DNA from: Prostheceraeus crozeri
Lineage: Eukaryota; Platyhelminthes; Polycladida; Euryleptidae
Direction of reading: 5' to 3'
Length of the DNA stretch: 64,000 nucleotides
Assembly: GCA_907163375.1 (NCBI GenBank)
Contig: CAJQUW010006272.1
Location: 62,001-126,000 of the forward strand
In this document: in pieces, positions 20,373 to 33,320 of the stretch
Layout: every line of letters starts with the position of its first letter
How positions within the stretch are numbered: position 1 is the stretch's first letter
Notes under the pieces: model-generated
Told to the model about the DNA's origin: nothing
Seen by the model: only the letters and a program-made list of their open reading frames with translations
Database searches by the model: none
Position numbers and translations under genes: made by a program

Positions 20373-22430
20373 CCTCCCTTTATATGTATCACAATCTGCT
20401 ATAGCTGTTTCATCCAAATATATGCTTATCATCATTATCATTATCATCATAATAGACCATGAGCCTCTATACCACAAAGTTGATCTTTTTGCATTTGAAG
20501 TCGAAAGCAGCACTTCATTCCTTCACTGTAGAGGTTTACTTCAACTTCAACATTCAATAAATTCGAAGAACGATTTAATTTTTAGTCTAAAACAATGTAA
20601 AACGTGTAAATTACACCATCCTAACACGGGTATGTCAATTGCAGGCACTGTTAATTATTAAATTGATTTAATGGAGTAATGGACAACAGATCGTTAAGCA
20701 TGCAAAAACGGGCATGGCTGCAACATAGTGTGTCAAATTTGTCTAAATTAAGAAAATTTTATTTGTTTTTCATTTACTCTGAACAATAGCAATAAAACAA
20801 ATAATGTAGGCCTACATTTAAATAATTAATAATAGCACAATTGATCATAGTAAATGAAATATAAAATCGCAAAATCAAACAGCCTTGCCATTAATTGAGG
20901 AGTTGCACCTGAATGCTCGATGCAGAACTATAAACTTCTTTACAATCCATTTGCGCTAACAAATAGTAATAAAAGTGCTACAATGAAGTCAATTCATGGC
21001 ATTAAAACTAGACTACTAGTTTTACAGTTGGCTCAGTCGGTCGCCAAACCGCTGTCTCTTACCTGTAGTTGAACCAATAGGACCATGTAATTGTTCTCCT
21101 GTTCATGAAAGATGAATTTTGGAATCACATGAAGCTATGCTCCATTAAAAGCTTCGTTTGTCGTTTGAATTCCTCCTTACCTGATAGAGTTTGGTCACAT
21201 TAAGTCCATTAAGAGCTCTTAACGATCGTCCGAAATGAATCACACTAACACAATACGGAGTAGTCCTGACAAAGCAAAATTCCATTTTTGATGAAGTGTC
21301 AGCCTTCGGATGGAAGACTTGTCTCAGATCCATCTGCGCTTATGACCTCCATCAGAAGATGTCGGATTAGAGTGGGCACTGCAAATTTTATAAATAACAA
21401 GAATTCAAACCAGCAAGAAAAACGATGACTTCATGAATGCTGGTATTATTAGATCGGAGCCACTCCTTCTTTTCTACAAATTGTAAAAGTCATTGAATTT
21501 CTTACGTGATCCTGTGAGGTAATAGTAAAACACAAACAATCTAAATCTTTGAATATTACCGCAAATCAAGCATGAAAGAATCAGAATGAAGCTGAAATAG
21601 CATTAGATTACTAATCCATTGACATGCCATCCATTTACCTTTATCGACTATTGTCAAGCAAGTGCTTTTTGTGCATTAACTTAGGCTCTTGCGAATGTTT
21701 TTACGTCAAACATTTATTGCTGCAATAAGCATCTACTTCAAAAACTCGGATTCATTTGAATAAACCTACTTGTCAATTGGCCTTGATCAACATATGCTTC
21801 ATGAATGTTTCTGGAAATTATGAGGTCAGAGTTTTGGCGACCGAAGTCTTTCACAAACAGGTCGGCCATGAGCCACATTTCTGTAGCTTAATTGATCGAT
21901 ATACTTTTTCTGAGTGACGAGCTTGTCGACTTTTATCCACCTTAGAATGTTGCGCACAATTCGCCAGTTGGAAGTGCAGATCATTTATCTATTACTTGTC
22001 TTCCGTCTTCACATGTACCGACATCTAATAACCTCATATTTTCTGCTTGCTGTGCATGACTTTCGTCAATCAAATATTCGAATTTTACACGAAGAGGTTG
22101 AACATTTTTAACTGGTCTGAATTCCATGATGTTACTGATGTACATGATAAGTGGATCTATTTCCATGAACATTTGGCAGAATATGTAAGTATATTCCGAA
22201 AAAATGTATAGTTATGTCATCAAAAGATAAATAATGGCTAATTTAACCAAACTTTTGATAAATGAGCGGTGGCGAGCTTGCCGAGAACGGATCTGGCCGA
22301 AATATCAACATTTGAAATTGAAAATAAAAGCAGAAATTGCGAAATACAAGACAATCTGTGCGAATAAGATTTTGGAGAAATCACAAGGATCCTGAGGTTT
22401 GCTAAACACGTTGACTGCCGCGCGGTACGC
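20373..22430. other. Unassigned stretch
   Basis: A CAT/ATT-rich microsatellite lies near 20420-20452. A box-A-like TGGCTCAGTCGG occurs near 21030 with only a poor box B after it, so I do not call a tRNA or SINE. The frames are short and unrecognised. Confidence 0.35.
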
Positions 22431-22439
22431 ACGCGTATC

Positions 22440-23275
22440 ACAATAGGTTGGAGATCCATGGCATTTTTAGATGTTTCAGATGTTTCATGGCAGATGGTCC
22501 AGTCTCCACTTTTGTTCACATGAACCCATCTTGGAGTGGATTGCACACTCATTTTTACAGTTTTGTTCCTGTAGTATACAAAATCAATTTTGTTCAATCT
22601 CTTGTCAGTAGGGCTTTTCGCATCTGTATTGCTGATAATTTAGATATCAAGAGATCAAAAAAGTGCATGATGTTTTGGAGAGTAATGGCTACCTTCATTC
22701 CTTTGTGAAAAGGTACGGTCAGTTGCCTCGACCTACTGATCCTTTTGTGTTTGGGCCAGCCAAAATATGTCTACTTGACCTTGCCCTTCATTGGTGACAA
22801 GGATGCCGCACATTTTCGCGGTACTTTTCGTTCGGCTCTGTCAGTGTGTTCATGTCTGGAGCTGCGTGTTTTGTTTTCAACGCGTCGTATCTCTATACGA
22901 TCACTCAAAGACAAACTCCCGGAACTCTCCACCGCTAATGTTATTTACAAATACAGATGTGCTTGCGGATGTGAGTACGTGGGGAGAACCAGGAGATGTC
23001 TGCGAGAGAGAAAAGTGGTGAGCACGTGCCGCGCTGGATCTTTCTGATGCCAAATGCCCGCTGCGTTCTACACGCATTCCTGCGAGTGCTATTGCTCGCC
23101 ATCTCCAAGTGTGCTCATCAGATGTTTCGGGTGCTCGTGACCGTTTCACAGTATATTGTACCGCTCCCAGTATTTTATGAACTGCGCATATTAGAAGCCC
23201 TTGTTATTAAGTATTTTAACCCCGATTTATATACACAGAAAGATTCCGTCCTGACTTTGTCTTTGCCGTGGTAAT
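22440..23275 (+). mobile_element. Penelope-like retroelement fragment with GIY-YIG domain
   Basis: This is the 3' part of a Penelope-like element. The plus strand encodes the end of the reverse transcriptase (WSGLHTHFYSFVPVVYKIN, LVSRAFRIC), then a linker (LPFIGDKDAAHFRG), then a C-terminal GIY-YIG-type endonuclease with VIYKYRC..CGCEYVGRT, and finally the typical last line EALVIKYFNPDL before a stop near 23274. The 5' two thirds are missing and the remaining piece is broken in a few places. It is an old, inactive copy. The presence of the endonuclease places it with the Penelope/Neptune-type branch. Confidence 0.8.
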
Positions 23276-23279
23276 TTTT

Positions 23280-25260
23280 AATGTCTTTCCTTTCCTTTGT
23301 CTGTCTTCGATTCTATTGTTTGGTGTAGCGCGCTTTTATTAGAGATGTCTGTATCAAGCTCATGTACATTTATGCATCAGGTGACAATGTTCAGCTAGAT
23401 TGATTGATCATGTGCAATATATGTTCATGCTCAGTTTAAATGATTGATCAATTCATGTAAGGTCATTCCGGTGTGTTCGCCAGACGAGAACCGTACGAAA
23501 GGGCTCGCGAATATATGTTATGTCATCAACCAACATCTTTTTGGCATTTTTCATTTATAAATTATGCAAAGGAACTGCTTTCTTTAAGAGTCGATGTTTA
23601 GTAATAGAAGTCTGAAGTGGTTTTGCTGCTTGGGTTACTGTTGCCAATGACAAGATCAGTTTGTTCACGAAAATCTGTAATTCAGATGTCTGTGAGAGTC
23701 TTTTACTTATACAGAAGGAAGGAGTTAACAACTGCACTGTTCAATATCACTTCAAACACGACTTTGAGTTTCCACCTGATGGTACGACGCTATGGAGAAA
23801 GATACGACGATAATTGATCTGACAGGTCGAATCTTTGCATTGAAGCATTGTGTTAAGCTTCATCTATCTTTCAATATTGAAATACTGAGCCGCAATATAC
23901 CGATTTAGTATATGGTTCAATCATAGATAGCCTTACAGCATATTGCGGTTCAGATATCTGAACTGCAATATTACATTGTATTTGACAGTAACTTCAGGTT
24001 TGGACTTTTCTCTATCTCTTCGATCTGACGTTTGACACATATTGATACCATGGTTGGTGGACACCATATAAACATCACGTTTGTCTTACCCTTTTGAAAT
24101 TGTAATGCTAGTTCTTTCGTCAATCATTCCATCAATTTCACCTCTTGGTAATTTCTTTCGAGAAATCGTTGTCGGAATACCGTTCAATTTTTCCTTAAAG
24201 CCCTTACAAGATGCGTTTGTTTGTCGAGCAAACACTTAGCTCAATTCGATTGAAGTATAATAATTGTCTGTTCTCACTGTTGTGCGACCACAATTCAAGT
24301 AATATTCACTCAATTGACTGACTACTTGGGTTGCATGAGATAAAGTGTCTATTCTATCGGTACACAGACGATGAATGAGTAACAATATCCGTCGCTGCCA
24401 CACAATTTATATAGTTTTACATCATAATGAAGCTTTTTTTACAAGGACTGAATTGACGAAATGATAGTAGCCCTCTCTACGGCATCATGGACTCGCATAT
24501 GACGATATGTTCGCGAGGAACTCGTGCAACTTTGAATTTTTGTCGAAGATATTGAACGACGTTGCGAAACTTACACAGAGGCGGTCATTGGGAAGATCCG
24601 AGTCTTTCAAAAGTGATCATATGCAGCTGAAATCTAGTGCGTGACATGACATTTGCTGCAAAGTCATTTGAGAATATAATTTTTTTACTCCAAAAGTCAG
24701 ATATTTTTGGATATTTCACTAGGCCCATCCCATGAAAAGAATCAGGGAAAACAACTTTTCAATTTCACTTCGATTTGTAGGTGACCAGTCACTTAGCCTT
24801 TAATTTCTTCCCACACGAGATGATAATACGAACGTTCGGCATGTTCATTCGTTTCAAGAATTACAATATCTAATAGAGTATCGTCGATGAATAGCTTGTA
24901 AAAATTGATTAGTTCACGTCAGTCTTTGAAAATGTCTGGTTGGTCGCTGAAGAAAATATCGAATATTCGAGGTTTGTACTTACCATCAATGTCGACGAAG
25001 TCATACGCCATATCATCACAGCTATTAGTTGATGAACAAATTGATCTTTCATCACCAGGGAAAGAAGTTCTCATTAATTGTCGATTTCCATAAGTGCGTC
25101 GATTGAAAATGGTCTCTTTACTTCCAATAATCAAGAAATATGAGTTCTGAACTTTTGCGTGCACATTGATCTTGCTCAATGTCAGGTGTTTTATTCAAAT
25201 CTGTTTAATCATTCAGGAGGTGCCGTGTGAGCCACCGGCGCGTCACAGTTTAGGAATTCA
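23280..25260. other. Unassigned stretch
   Basis: Only short unrecognised frames. A short inverted motif involving GATTGATCA is repeated near 23400 and 23440. I see nothing else. Confidence 0.35.
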
Positions 25261-25263
25261 TCC

Positions 25264-25510
25264 TGAAAACCTATTATTTGTTTTTTTTAATAAATGAAAC
25301 AATTCTGGTTTTCAGTCTTTTAGTCTTTCAACGCAGAAAAATTAATTAATTAATTGTGCGTCAATAACTGATGCAATTTATTAATTTATTTTTGTGCGTA
25401 AAAAGACTAAAAGACTGAAAAACAATATTATTTCATTAATTTCAAAAAAATAATATCACAGTCTTCCTCTACAAGATCCATTGAAATTACTAAAAACCTG
25501 CTATTTGATT
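25264..25510. repeat. Inverted repeat with flanking direct repeats
   Basis: Two roughly 50-bp arms (25279-25329 and 25401-25451), sharing TTTCAGTCTTTTAGTCTTT, face each other across an AT-rich centre containing GTGCGT on both sides. Near-direct repeats AAAACCTATTATTTG (25266) and AAAACCTGCTATTTG (25493) flank the structure. Probably a small MITE. Confidence 0.4.
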
Positions 25511-25989
25511 GTTAAGCTATTCATCAAAATGATGACGTCAATAAATGCGTTTATAGTCATTCTTATGACGTGGCATCGGAGAAACACCTCTGTTATTTTT
25601 CATGGCACGTTGTTGAGATATATCTTTGGGACGCTGGCGCACCACACGGCACCCTAATTAGCAAAACAGATTTGTCTGCGGCAGCCAAAGTGTTAATTCC
25701 TTCAATGGTAAGCAAAATATACCATTTGATGCTTAGATTAATTCAAACGGTGGTATAGGCAACACAGTTATCGTGATTACGTATGAATTTTATTTTGCTC
25801 AAAATGTCCCCATTACTGAGGATGATTGGAAGGTTGACATATCGATCGACGATGTATGTGTGTGACGCTTTGACATCTACCCTAGACGAATAAATGCTGT
25901 GCGGTTGATTGCATTCCCTCAATAATATATGAAAGTCTGTCCAACATTGTTGCTGCACCATTGACTGACATTTTCCAAACATCTATAAA

Positions 25990-27265
25990 GACAAAAGCGA
26001 AGGTTGCCAAAAGAATGGAAAAAAAGGCATTGTAATACTAGTTCCAAACGAAAATCCCATCCGAGTCAATAAGCTAAGGCGCATTTGTCAAACTAACCCG
26101 TGCTCCAAGATAGACCTACTCCAGCGATTTGTCCTTAATTAAATGTGTGAAAATCACCTAATGTTCTGAGGACCCGAACAACATGACTTCCGTAAAAACG
26201 GCTTCACAACCGCTGCTCTGGTCACTATCTTGAACGAACTTTATATGAACTCTTATAAATCATCTTGTTACGGTTACGGTTCTATCCTGTTGACCCACGA
26301 TTTTGAGAAAGCGTTAGACAAGGTAAATCACAATTTCGTATCAAACAGGGTTTTGAATAAAAGTTTACGTGCAGGATTCATCCTATGGCTCAAAGACTAT
26401 CTCAATGGTAGAACCTCTTTTTTTGCGCTTGAACGGAATTTGCTGAATATTTCGATATTTTCTAGGTATCCCTCAGGGAAGTGCTAGCTCCGTTTATTCC
26501 TAGGAGATTATAAATGCTCTCTGTATCCAGAAATACGTTGTATGAAATGCGCAAATGACCTGACATTGATCGTACCTCTATCTCAATTTCTTTTCAATAT
26601 ATTTTTTCTATCAATTTATTGATAAAGCAAATTAACGAAAAAATTTGGACGCTTGGTGCATTTACAACGAATATTTAACGTGTATTTAAATGTTGCTAAG
26701 TCCAAATATGGCTTTGATTGAAAAATGATCGTTTAAGAAATCCTAAGACTTCCCCTTAAAGATCGTACAATCCGTAAAAATTACGGTAGTCTCAATTTCA
26801 GAAGATTTTAAATGGAAAAGGGAAATCATTCAACAAACGCTTTTATGTTTTGAAATGTCTTCGACCATGTTTAAATGTTGATGATCTACATTTGATTTAT
26901 GCTGCTTATATTCGTTCTGTAATTGATTATTATCCGTGTCCAACTTTTGTATATTTGAATAAATCCCTATCTCAGCGTCTAATGAAGACAGACATGAGAG
27001 CATCGAATCATACCATTTTCAGAAACGTTGCTAAAACAGTATGGCTAAAACATGTACATGTGCTCCACGTGAAATTGAAAAACGAAGATAAAAACTCAGC
27101 AAATATTTATACTAACGAGCCAAGAGAGATCCAAGTCACTACCTTCATATCACGATTCCGGAGGATTATTGTGTACGGTGTCCCTCTAATTCCCTTGTGC
27201 AGGACCTGCATGATTCACAAATTATTCTTTCCTTTTACTGCAATTTCATTGACTCACCGCTGATC
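25990..27265 (+). pseudogene. LINE reverse-transcriptase fragment, plus strand
   Basis: Decayed reverse transcriptase. HDFRKNGFTTAALVTIL (about 26180-26232) is followed by LTHDFEKALDKVNH and LKDYLNGRTSFF in the open frame 26230-26487. A degraded PQGS-like motif comes next, then LRPCLNVDDLHLIYAAYIRSVIDY in the frame 26850-27263, the RT thumb region. Several stops and frameshifts lie between. The order matches CR1/Jockey-group LINEs. No endonuclease or 3' tail is recognisable. Confidence 0.65.
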
Positions 27266-29145
27266 ACATACTTTCTTTCATAGAGTAAGTATAATAGGCA
27301 GAGCGGTAACTCCACATTTATTAAATCCCCAATGTGTATACACTTTCGATTTTATTGAATATATCGTGGGGGATACAGGTGGCATTATCACCAAATGTAA
27401 GATATGCAAATTTTTGCAGTTTTGCAGAAACTGCAACGGAATTGACTGATCATGATAGCATAATGTATAAGGAAATGATATTATTTTACAGATCGTCCGT
27501 GTCATGACAGCCTTGCAACGGGTGATGTTTGTTAAATTAGCAATTCGATAGGATGCTATTACTTACATGCTCAACCTCAAGAGTATTTTTTTAAGCGAGA
27601 TCATATCATAAGCAACCTGCCACTGGTAGAGAAAAATAACAGAATCAAGGACAATGATTTCAATCAACTTTGAAAGATGTAAATGGGTCCACATCACTAT
27701 TCAGATTCAAGAAAAGAAACATGAATTTAGTGAATCATAAAATTATGCCGCTGAAAATTGAAATAGAGTCTTGAAATTTCAGCCACGAAAGCACGACTTC
27801 GCGACTTTTTCATGAAGACTTCCATTATGATGCTTTTCATTAAATTCCCTTGCAATTTATTTAGCTTAATTTCCGCTTAGGTAGGATGGTTATTATCAAA
27901 TATTCATTCCTTTTGATATCCAACTTGTTTTATACTACTTACAAAGGTGCGTCATCTCGTTAGTATTTAAATAGGCGAAAGTTTGACTTTTTTAAAACTG
28001 CTCAAATGATTGTTTGGACCACAGGAACGTAATCTCCACAAAAAACTGAATCTTTTCATATAAAATTTTTATTGTATGCAGATACTTTTTACCTTCCATA
28101 CAGATACTTACTCTACCTATACTTACTCTATGCTTTCTGTGCTTCACACTGAAATTATTTGCTCCTCTGAATGCTTAACTATTTGCTAAACTGTTATTTT
28201 CATTTCTGAATAAAGCATTTCTATTATATTCTATTGATGAAAATTTCAGTGGCGAATATTTTAGTCACGACTTATACAATTACATATTTCGGATATGGTT
28301 TCATGTAATTTCTTGTCGCATTACTTAACTTGTTTCAAGAGCAGAAACTCATACAGAAACTCTTATGCGAAAATTCATATTTCCGCTAGAATGAACAAGC
28401 CTGCACTGCAAACTATGCACTGATATTTCATCGACAAAGGAATGGAGTGACGACTCTAATTTCGCAATTATGTCAATAAGCGACGAATATCACTTATTAA
28501 GTGTCGTTGATTACCGTATACTAACATCAATGACAAAGTTAGTAGAGGTATCACAGCAACACAGCGCTCAAGTCGCCGATTCAATGCCGATTTAAGTCGC
28601 ACCTGGATTTTAATTCTAATCCTAAAGAACTTCGACAGTCGAGGTAAATTTTCGTCATCTTTGATATCTCGGTGAGTCGAACGAATGTGCAAGTGCTTGG
28701 TTCACAGAATTAGATTCATCTGCGCGCGCTTCGGTTTCCTATAAAGGAAGAATTGTATGTAACCTTAATATTGAAATGGCACATCACCGAATTAGAAAAC
28801 TTGCTCCTTCTCGAATGGATAATTCGTGTATCGCTTGCTATTGGAAATGGCAAACAATGAGCTGTCAGCAGAGGACAGAAGAGCCAGTGAGAGATGCGTG
28901 CGTGCTGTGATATCACGTCGCACACACCAAAACACACATCGATGCGTGGCTTCGATTCAATGTACACGTATGTACATGTACTATACAGTGAGCAATGCCG
29001 AGGAGAGGATCATCAAGTGAACTAATTTTCGTTCGCCTGTTACTTTCTATAATAATGATCGGAAGTGTCAACATTATGGAGAAAAGTTGTGGGCAATGAT
29101 CTGAATTCTTCGAATCTGAAGGAATTTTGGCAATCGAAGCACTTT
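27266..29145. other. Unassigned stretch
   Basis: AT-rich DNA with only frames of 60-85 codons. TACTTACTCTA is repeated near 28110-28130. No gene or element is recognised. Confidence 0.35.
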
Positions 29146-29153
29146 GCTGGAAC

Positions 29154-31509
29154 CAGGGCTGTGGAGCCGATGCGTTATCTCATCGGCTCCGGCTCCGGCT
29201 CCACGACACTGATGTGAAAGGCTCCGGCTCGACTCCGGCTCCGGCTCCGACTTCAAATTTAGGTTCTATCTATGCTGGTTATCCTGGATCCGTTGAACGG
29301 TTTTTTTGGATAACGGTGTGGCCTTTAGAGGCTTGCTACAATCATCAAATTAGTTTTCATTAACAAGCAACGACTTAAGTTAATAATAAAAATGATAATA
29401 GCCTAATATAATGACAAATAACATACTTGTCATATATTTTTGCATGATTTGACTATCTCTGAAAGATAAAATAAAGTTATAGCCAGGATTGGTTAAATTA
29501 GATAAAGATCTCCCGCACTGGCTAAATATAAATTGGCCTAGCCTGCAACCAGTCTACTACGAGGCTACATTAAATAAGACCACATATTTGAGTGATGATG
29601 ATATACCTAATTAGCCGTCACAGGGGCCGAATATTAGTATAAGCTTTTTAACAAAGCTTGAATATGAAACTGGATAGCGTATGCCTCTAAATAGCTTATA
29701 GGGCCTGTATCTACTCGAACATGGAAAGGGTAGGCCTATCGGCTATATAGCCAAATATACCGTATCAATAAAGATATCAATTGCTTTATTGAATATTAAA
29801 GTGTATATAGGCTAGCTTAGGTTGTTATTGTTATTTGTTATTGCCTTTATTCAATAGTCTGTTGGTCCATGAATAATATGATCGGTGGGTAGCCCACGAC
29901 TCATCATCTGTAAAAATTGTAATTTAGATAGCCTCATTGCAGTGTAGGCTAGAAATGTACAATTGAAAATTATACTTAAAAAAATTAAAAATATCTAATT
30001 TAGGACAAGTTTTGTAATTCTATGCAGCATACTTAATAAGTTAAGGCCTAACTTACATTATATTAATTTCGTATTTTTCATCATGGCGTAAAGTTGCACT
30101 AAATGATTCATCAATGATTCATGTATATTTTTATATTCAATTTATGTATAACACATTACCACTATTCCTCTGATGATGGTTAGGCAAACTGAGCTCGGAG
30201 TATCACACAGTATGTTGCAGGGTGCAATGCATAATAAAAATTTGACTGCGAGCACCGAGCAGAAATCCCATCTACTTTGCTAGCTTTCAAATGCGCGTGC
30301 GGTTTAATGTCACAGACAATAGAAAAGGGAGGTCAAAAGGCGCCTTTTGAGAGCGTCTCAGTCTTTTTTTATTGTTTACATATAAGTCAGCATGATATCA
30401 GCATAAAGTGTTGACAGACGGAAAAAATAAAATGAAAATTCTTGAAATCCACAGGTCTATGACATTTGGGGAAATATCATTACACGATACGGCTCTTGTG
30501 CAGTCCTCCCCCCCCCATTTTTTCTCTGGTCAAAAGATGCAGCACCATTGGATGTCCGTTTCAGCATCACCGGTTTGAGTGAAGCATTCCGTGCTGTTGT
30601 AAAAATCTACGTGGGTAATTGCGATGTCATGGTCGCAAACTTCGTCAGCAAGTCAACATTGTAATTTGCTTTCGGGTTTTTCGCATTGAAATATACCCTT
30701 TGAATTTTGAAGTCAAAGGAAATTCATTGTGAATGAGATACCTTTAAAACAATAGGGCGCTACTAGAAGTGGCTGGGTCGCTTATTGCTATAGCCATGTG
30801 AGGACTTGTAGTCAGGTCATTCGTGTGAGTGTGAAGAGTTATCCCTCCAATCAAAATTGATCAAATTGAATAATCGATTGTTTTGAAAAATGTAGGTGGG
30901 GGGACTGCACAAGAGCCTACAATAAAATCTAAGGAAATTAACATTGTCACAGATGCCAGTAGCTTCTGCCAGTAGCCATACCGATAGATGATAGCCTACA
31001 TAGTAACCGTATTAGATTTGAGACATTGCGCAAGAAATGTAGCTATATTATCTTTGCTGACTGAACTGGAAATGTGTACATAAATGACTGGCGACTTGTC
31101 TCTAGGAATCTACAATCATCTAGTTAGCATGCATATAACAAGTCTTCAAATTAATGGATTTTGGAGAATACGTTGTCAATATGGAAATTAGTCTTACGAA
31201 ACATATGCAATAAAAAAATATTACACATGTGTGTAAATATATAATAAATATAATACAAAAGAAGGCGGCAACTGCAAAGAAAGATATCGTGGAGGACAGA
31301 TCATTGGTATACTTAAAAGACATATCTATAGATTTCAAATGATTTAATTTTTTTTATGATGCCAATTAATAACTTTCAAAATTCTAGATTTATATCAAAG
31401 CTCAAACTATCGGAGCCGGAGCCTTTGTGATAAATCGGCTCCGGCTCCGACCAAAACCATCGGCTCCTTAAGGCTCCGGCTCCGGCTCGGCTCCGGCTCC
31501 ACACCCCTG
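29154..31509. mobile_element. Non-autonomous hAT-like element with perfect 8-bp TSD
   Basis: The left end CAGGGCTGTGGAGCCG (29154) and right end CGGCTCCACACCCCTG (to 31509) are inverted. Both are flanked by the identical octamer GCTGGAAC (29146-29153 and 31510-31517). Subterminal arrays of GGCTCC/GGAGCC occur at both ends (29165-29250 and 31405-31500). The 8-bp duplication and CAGGG-type terminus fit the hAT superfamily. The 2.36-kb interior has no transposase frame, so it is non-autonomous. A second element (30491-30917) is nested inside it. Confidence 0.88.
30491..30917. mobile_element. Nested MITE with 3-bp (TAC) duplication
   Basis: GGCTCTTGTGCAGTCC (30491-30506) and its reverse complement (to 30917) are inverted ends, extending through a run of C on the left and of G on the right. 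TAC flanks both sides (30488-30490, 30918-30920), as with PIF/Harbinger-type insertions. 427 bp, no coding sequence. Confidence 0.7.
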
Positions 31510-31929
31510 GCTGGAACTCACATTAATCCGCAAGCGACGCACGACTTTTTTTCCTATCTCTGTAAGGTATTAGGAATTCCTTTTTGCCCACCTAATAGGT
31601 TCCTCAATGTGCCGTCCATTTCGTATTAATCACACTTCTAGCAAACCGAAGCAGATAAAGAAAATATTTAATTCTGTGGCTTGGTATGCTCATAAGACGA
31701 TTGCAAGTAGTAATGCATTAACCAACTGAATGAAAAAGATATTCAAGCCCTGTGGGCAAGTCAGAGTCTGAAATGCAACTCATGCAAGAAAGGAGCGACC
31801 ATCTATGGGGGCGACATTGTGCCACGAAGAGGAAGAATATTTGAGGAACTTTCTTTTGTCAGAGGCTGTGGCATTCAGAAGCTGAAGATGAAAGCGATAT
31901 GACTTGTCTATCTTCAGAGGAGTCAAGAC

Positions 31930-32035
31930 CCCTTATTTAAACTTGAAAATGGTATTTCACAGGGAAATGTTCCATTGCCAACTTTATTCAGCATTAACAT
32001 ATATGATTTAATTGATATCTCAGATGCTAAGAAAT
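31930..32035 (+). pseudogene. Older plus-strand LINE, left piece of its RT
   Basis: Plus-strand translation gives ENGISQGNVPLPTLFSIN followed by IYDLIDISDAK, the RT motif normally written G.PQGS.LSPLLFN.YINDL. It stops abruptly at the AT-rich tail of the opposite-strand LINE and resumes at 33321. Confidence 0.65.
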
Positions 32036-33320
32036 AATAATAATAATGAAGCGTTTATTAAACAACAATGCCTCAATACTGATAATCGTGAGGCAGATCA
32101 GTACGTAATGCAGCACATAAGCACAAATTATAGACAAAACAAAGTGATAAAGTCATTAATTAGCTAACGATAATTAAGCAAAAGGTAATGAATACTGGTC
32201 CTTTCTGAAACCAGAGTTTATCAGTCTAATCATTGTAACAATGAAACTGCGATTTCTGATTGATGTTGAGCAATCCGGTAAACGATGGAATACCGCAAAA
32301 TCTGAGGTGATAAATGATGCAACGGATGATGTGGATTTTGTGTCAAATTTGTGAACAAGTCAATACCAAGCATTAATCTGCGATAACTTAGCGGGACAAA
32401 CTTTGAACATTGACATTGCGATGACGATGAAACACCACATATGATTCTATGAGATCGGTTTTGGATCTTCTCAATAGCATCACACTCAGATTTTCTCAAA
32501 TCGACAAACAAAGGCGCAGCATATTCAAGTATACTTCTGACACAGTTGAAATATACTAAAAGGAGATCAGACTCGGACAGAAATGGCTTCAATTGACGAA
32601 GAATGTGCATTTTAGATGATGCTTTCTTCGAGATAGCATTCACATGATGGTTCCAAATTAAATTAGAATCGATGCAAACGCCAAGAAATTTAAGCATGTT
32701 CACAACTTTGATATTATCAATGTAAAAAGCCGAGAAGTTAGGGGCTGCTAGCGATTTCTGAGTTATGAATAATTGTTGACATTTTTCAACTTTGATGGAC
32801 ATGCCATTATCACTTATCCAATCAACTACATCTTTGAATCCTGGAATAATCGGACTTGAGGGTGATCCACGCTTTATTTTCCCTAAAATTGCTATGTCAT
32901 CAGCATACTTGATAAGGCAAATGTTGGAATCATCTACAACCAAGTCAGCCAAAAAATATCCAAAGATGAGCGGACCAAAACTTGATCCCTGAGGGAACCC
33001 ACTAACAACTCCAACGTAGTCACTGCAGCATCTTTTCCAGCGCACCCTCTGAAATCGCGAAGTGAGATAGTTTTCAACATATTTTATTGCAAAATTAGAA
33101 AAGCCATCGCAAACCATTTTGTCGAGTAAAATTCGATGGGAGACTTTGTCGAACCCTTTTTCGAGATCAATAGCGAGAAAAATGACAGGGAATTGTATCG
33201 TTCTCCTGAAGTCTTTCTAAGATAAAGGCCTCCAATTCAATCAGAGCACACGTAGTGGAACTACCTTTGCGATATCCGAATTGATGGTTGAAAGACACGA
33301 TTCATTCAGTAAGACTATTT
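32036..33320 (-). mobile_element. 5'-truncated LINE inserted antisense in an older LINE
   Basis: A minus-strand LINE copy: a 3' tail of ATT repeats (32036-32047), a short 3' UTR, the RT C-terminal half, and further RT motifs up to about 33300. The 5' truncation is usual for LINE retroposition. Its two edges fall between plus-strand RT motifs of another element, giving a clear nested order. Confidence 0.78.
32230..33300 (-). pseudogene. Reverse transcriptase of the truncated LINE
   Basis: The open frame 32230-33117 (295 codons) reads FAIKYVENYLTSRFQRVRW, then SGFPQGSSFGPLIFGYF, the catalytic KYADDIAILG, FLGVCIDSNLIWNHHV and a C-terminal thumb region. Upstream, FNHQFGYRKGSSTTCALIEL and FLAIDLEKGFDKVSHRILL are readable in two frames, so there is one frameshift near 33190. 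The family is in the CR1/Jockey group. No endonuclease remains. Confidence 0.8.

Noticed and set aside
21025-21075. tRNA-like box A (TGGCTCAGTCGG)
   Set aside because: Box B is poor and no cloverleaf can be drawn; neither tRNA nor SINE can be supported.
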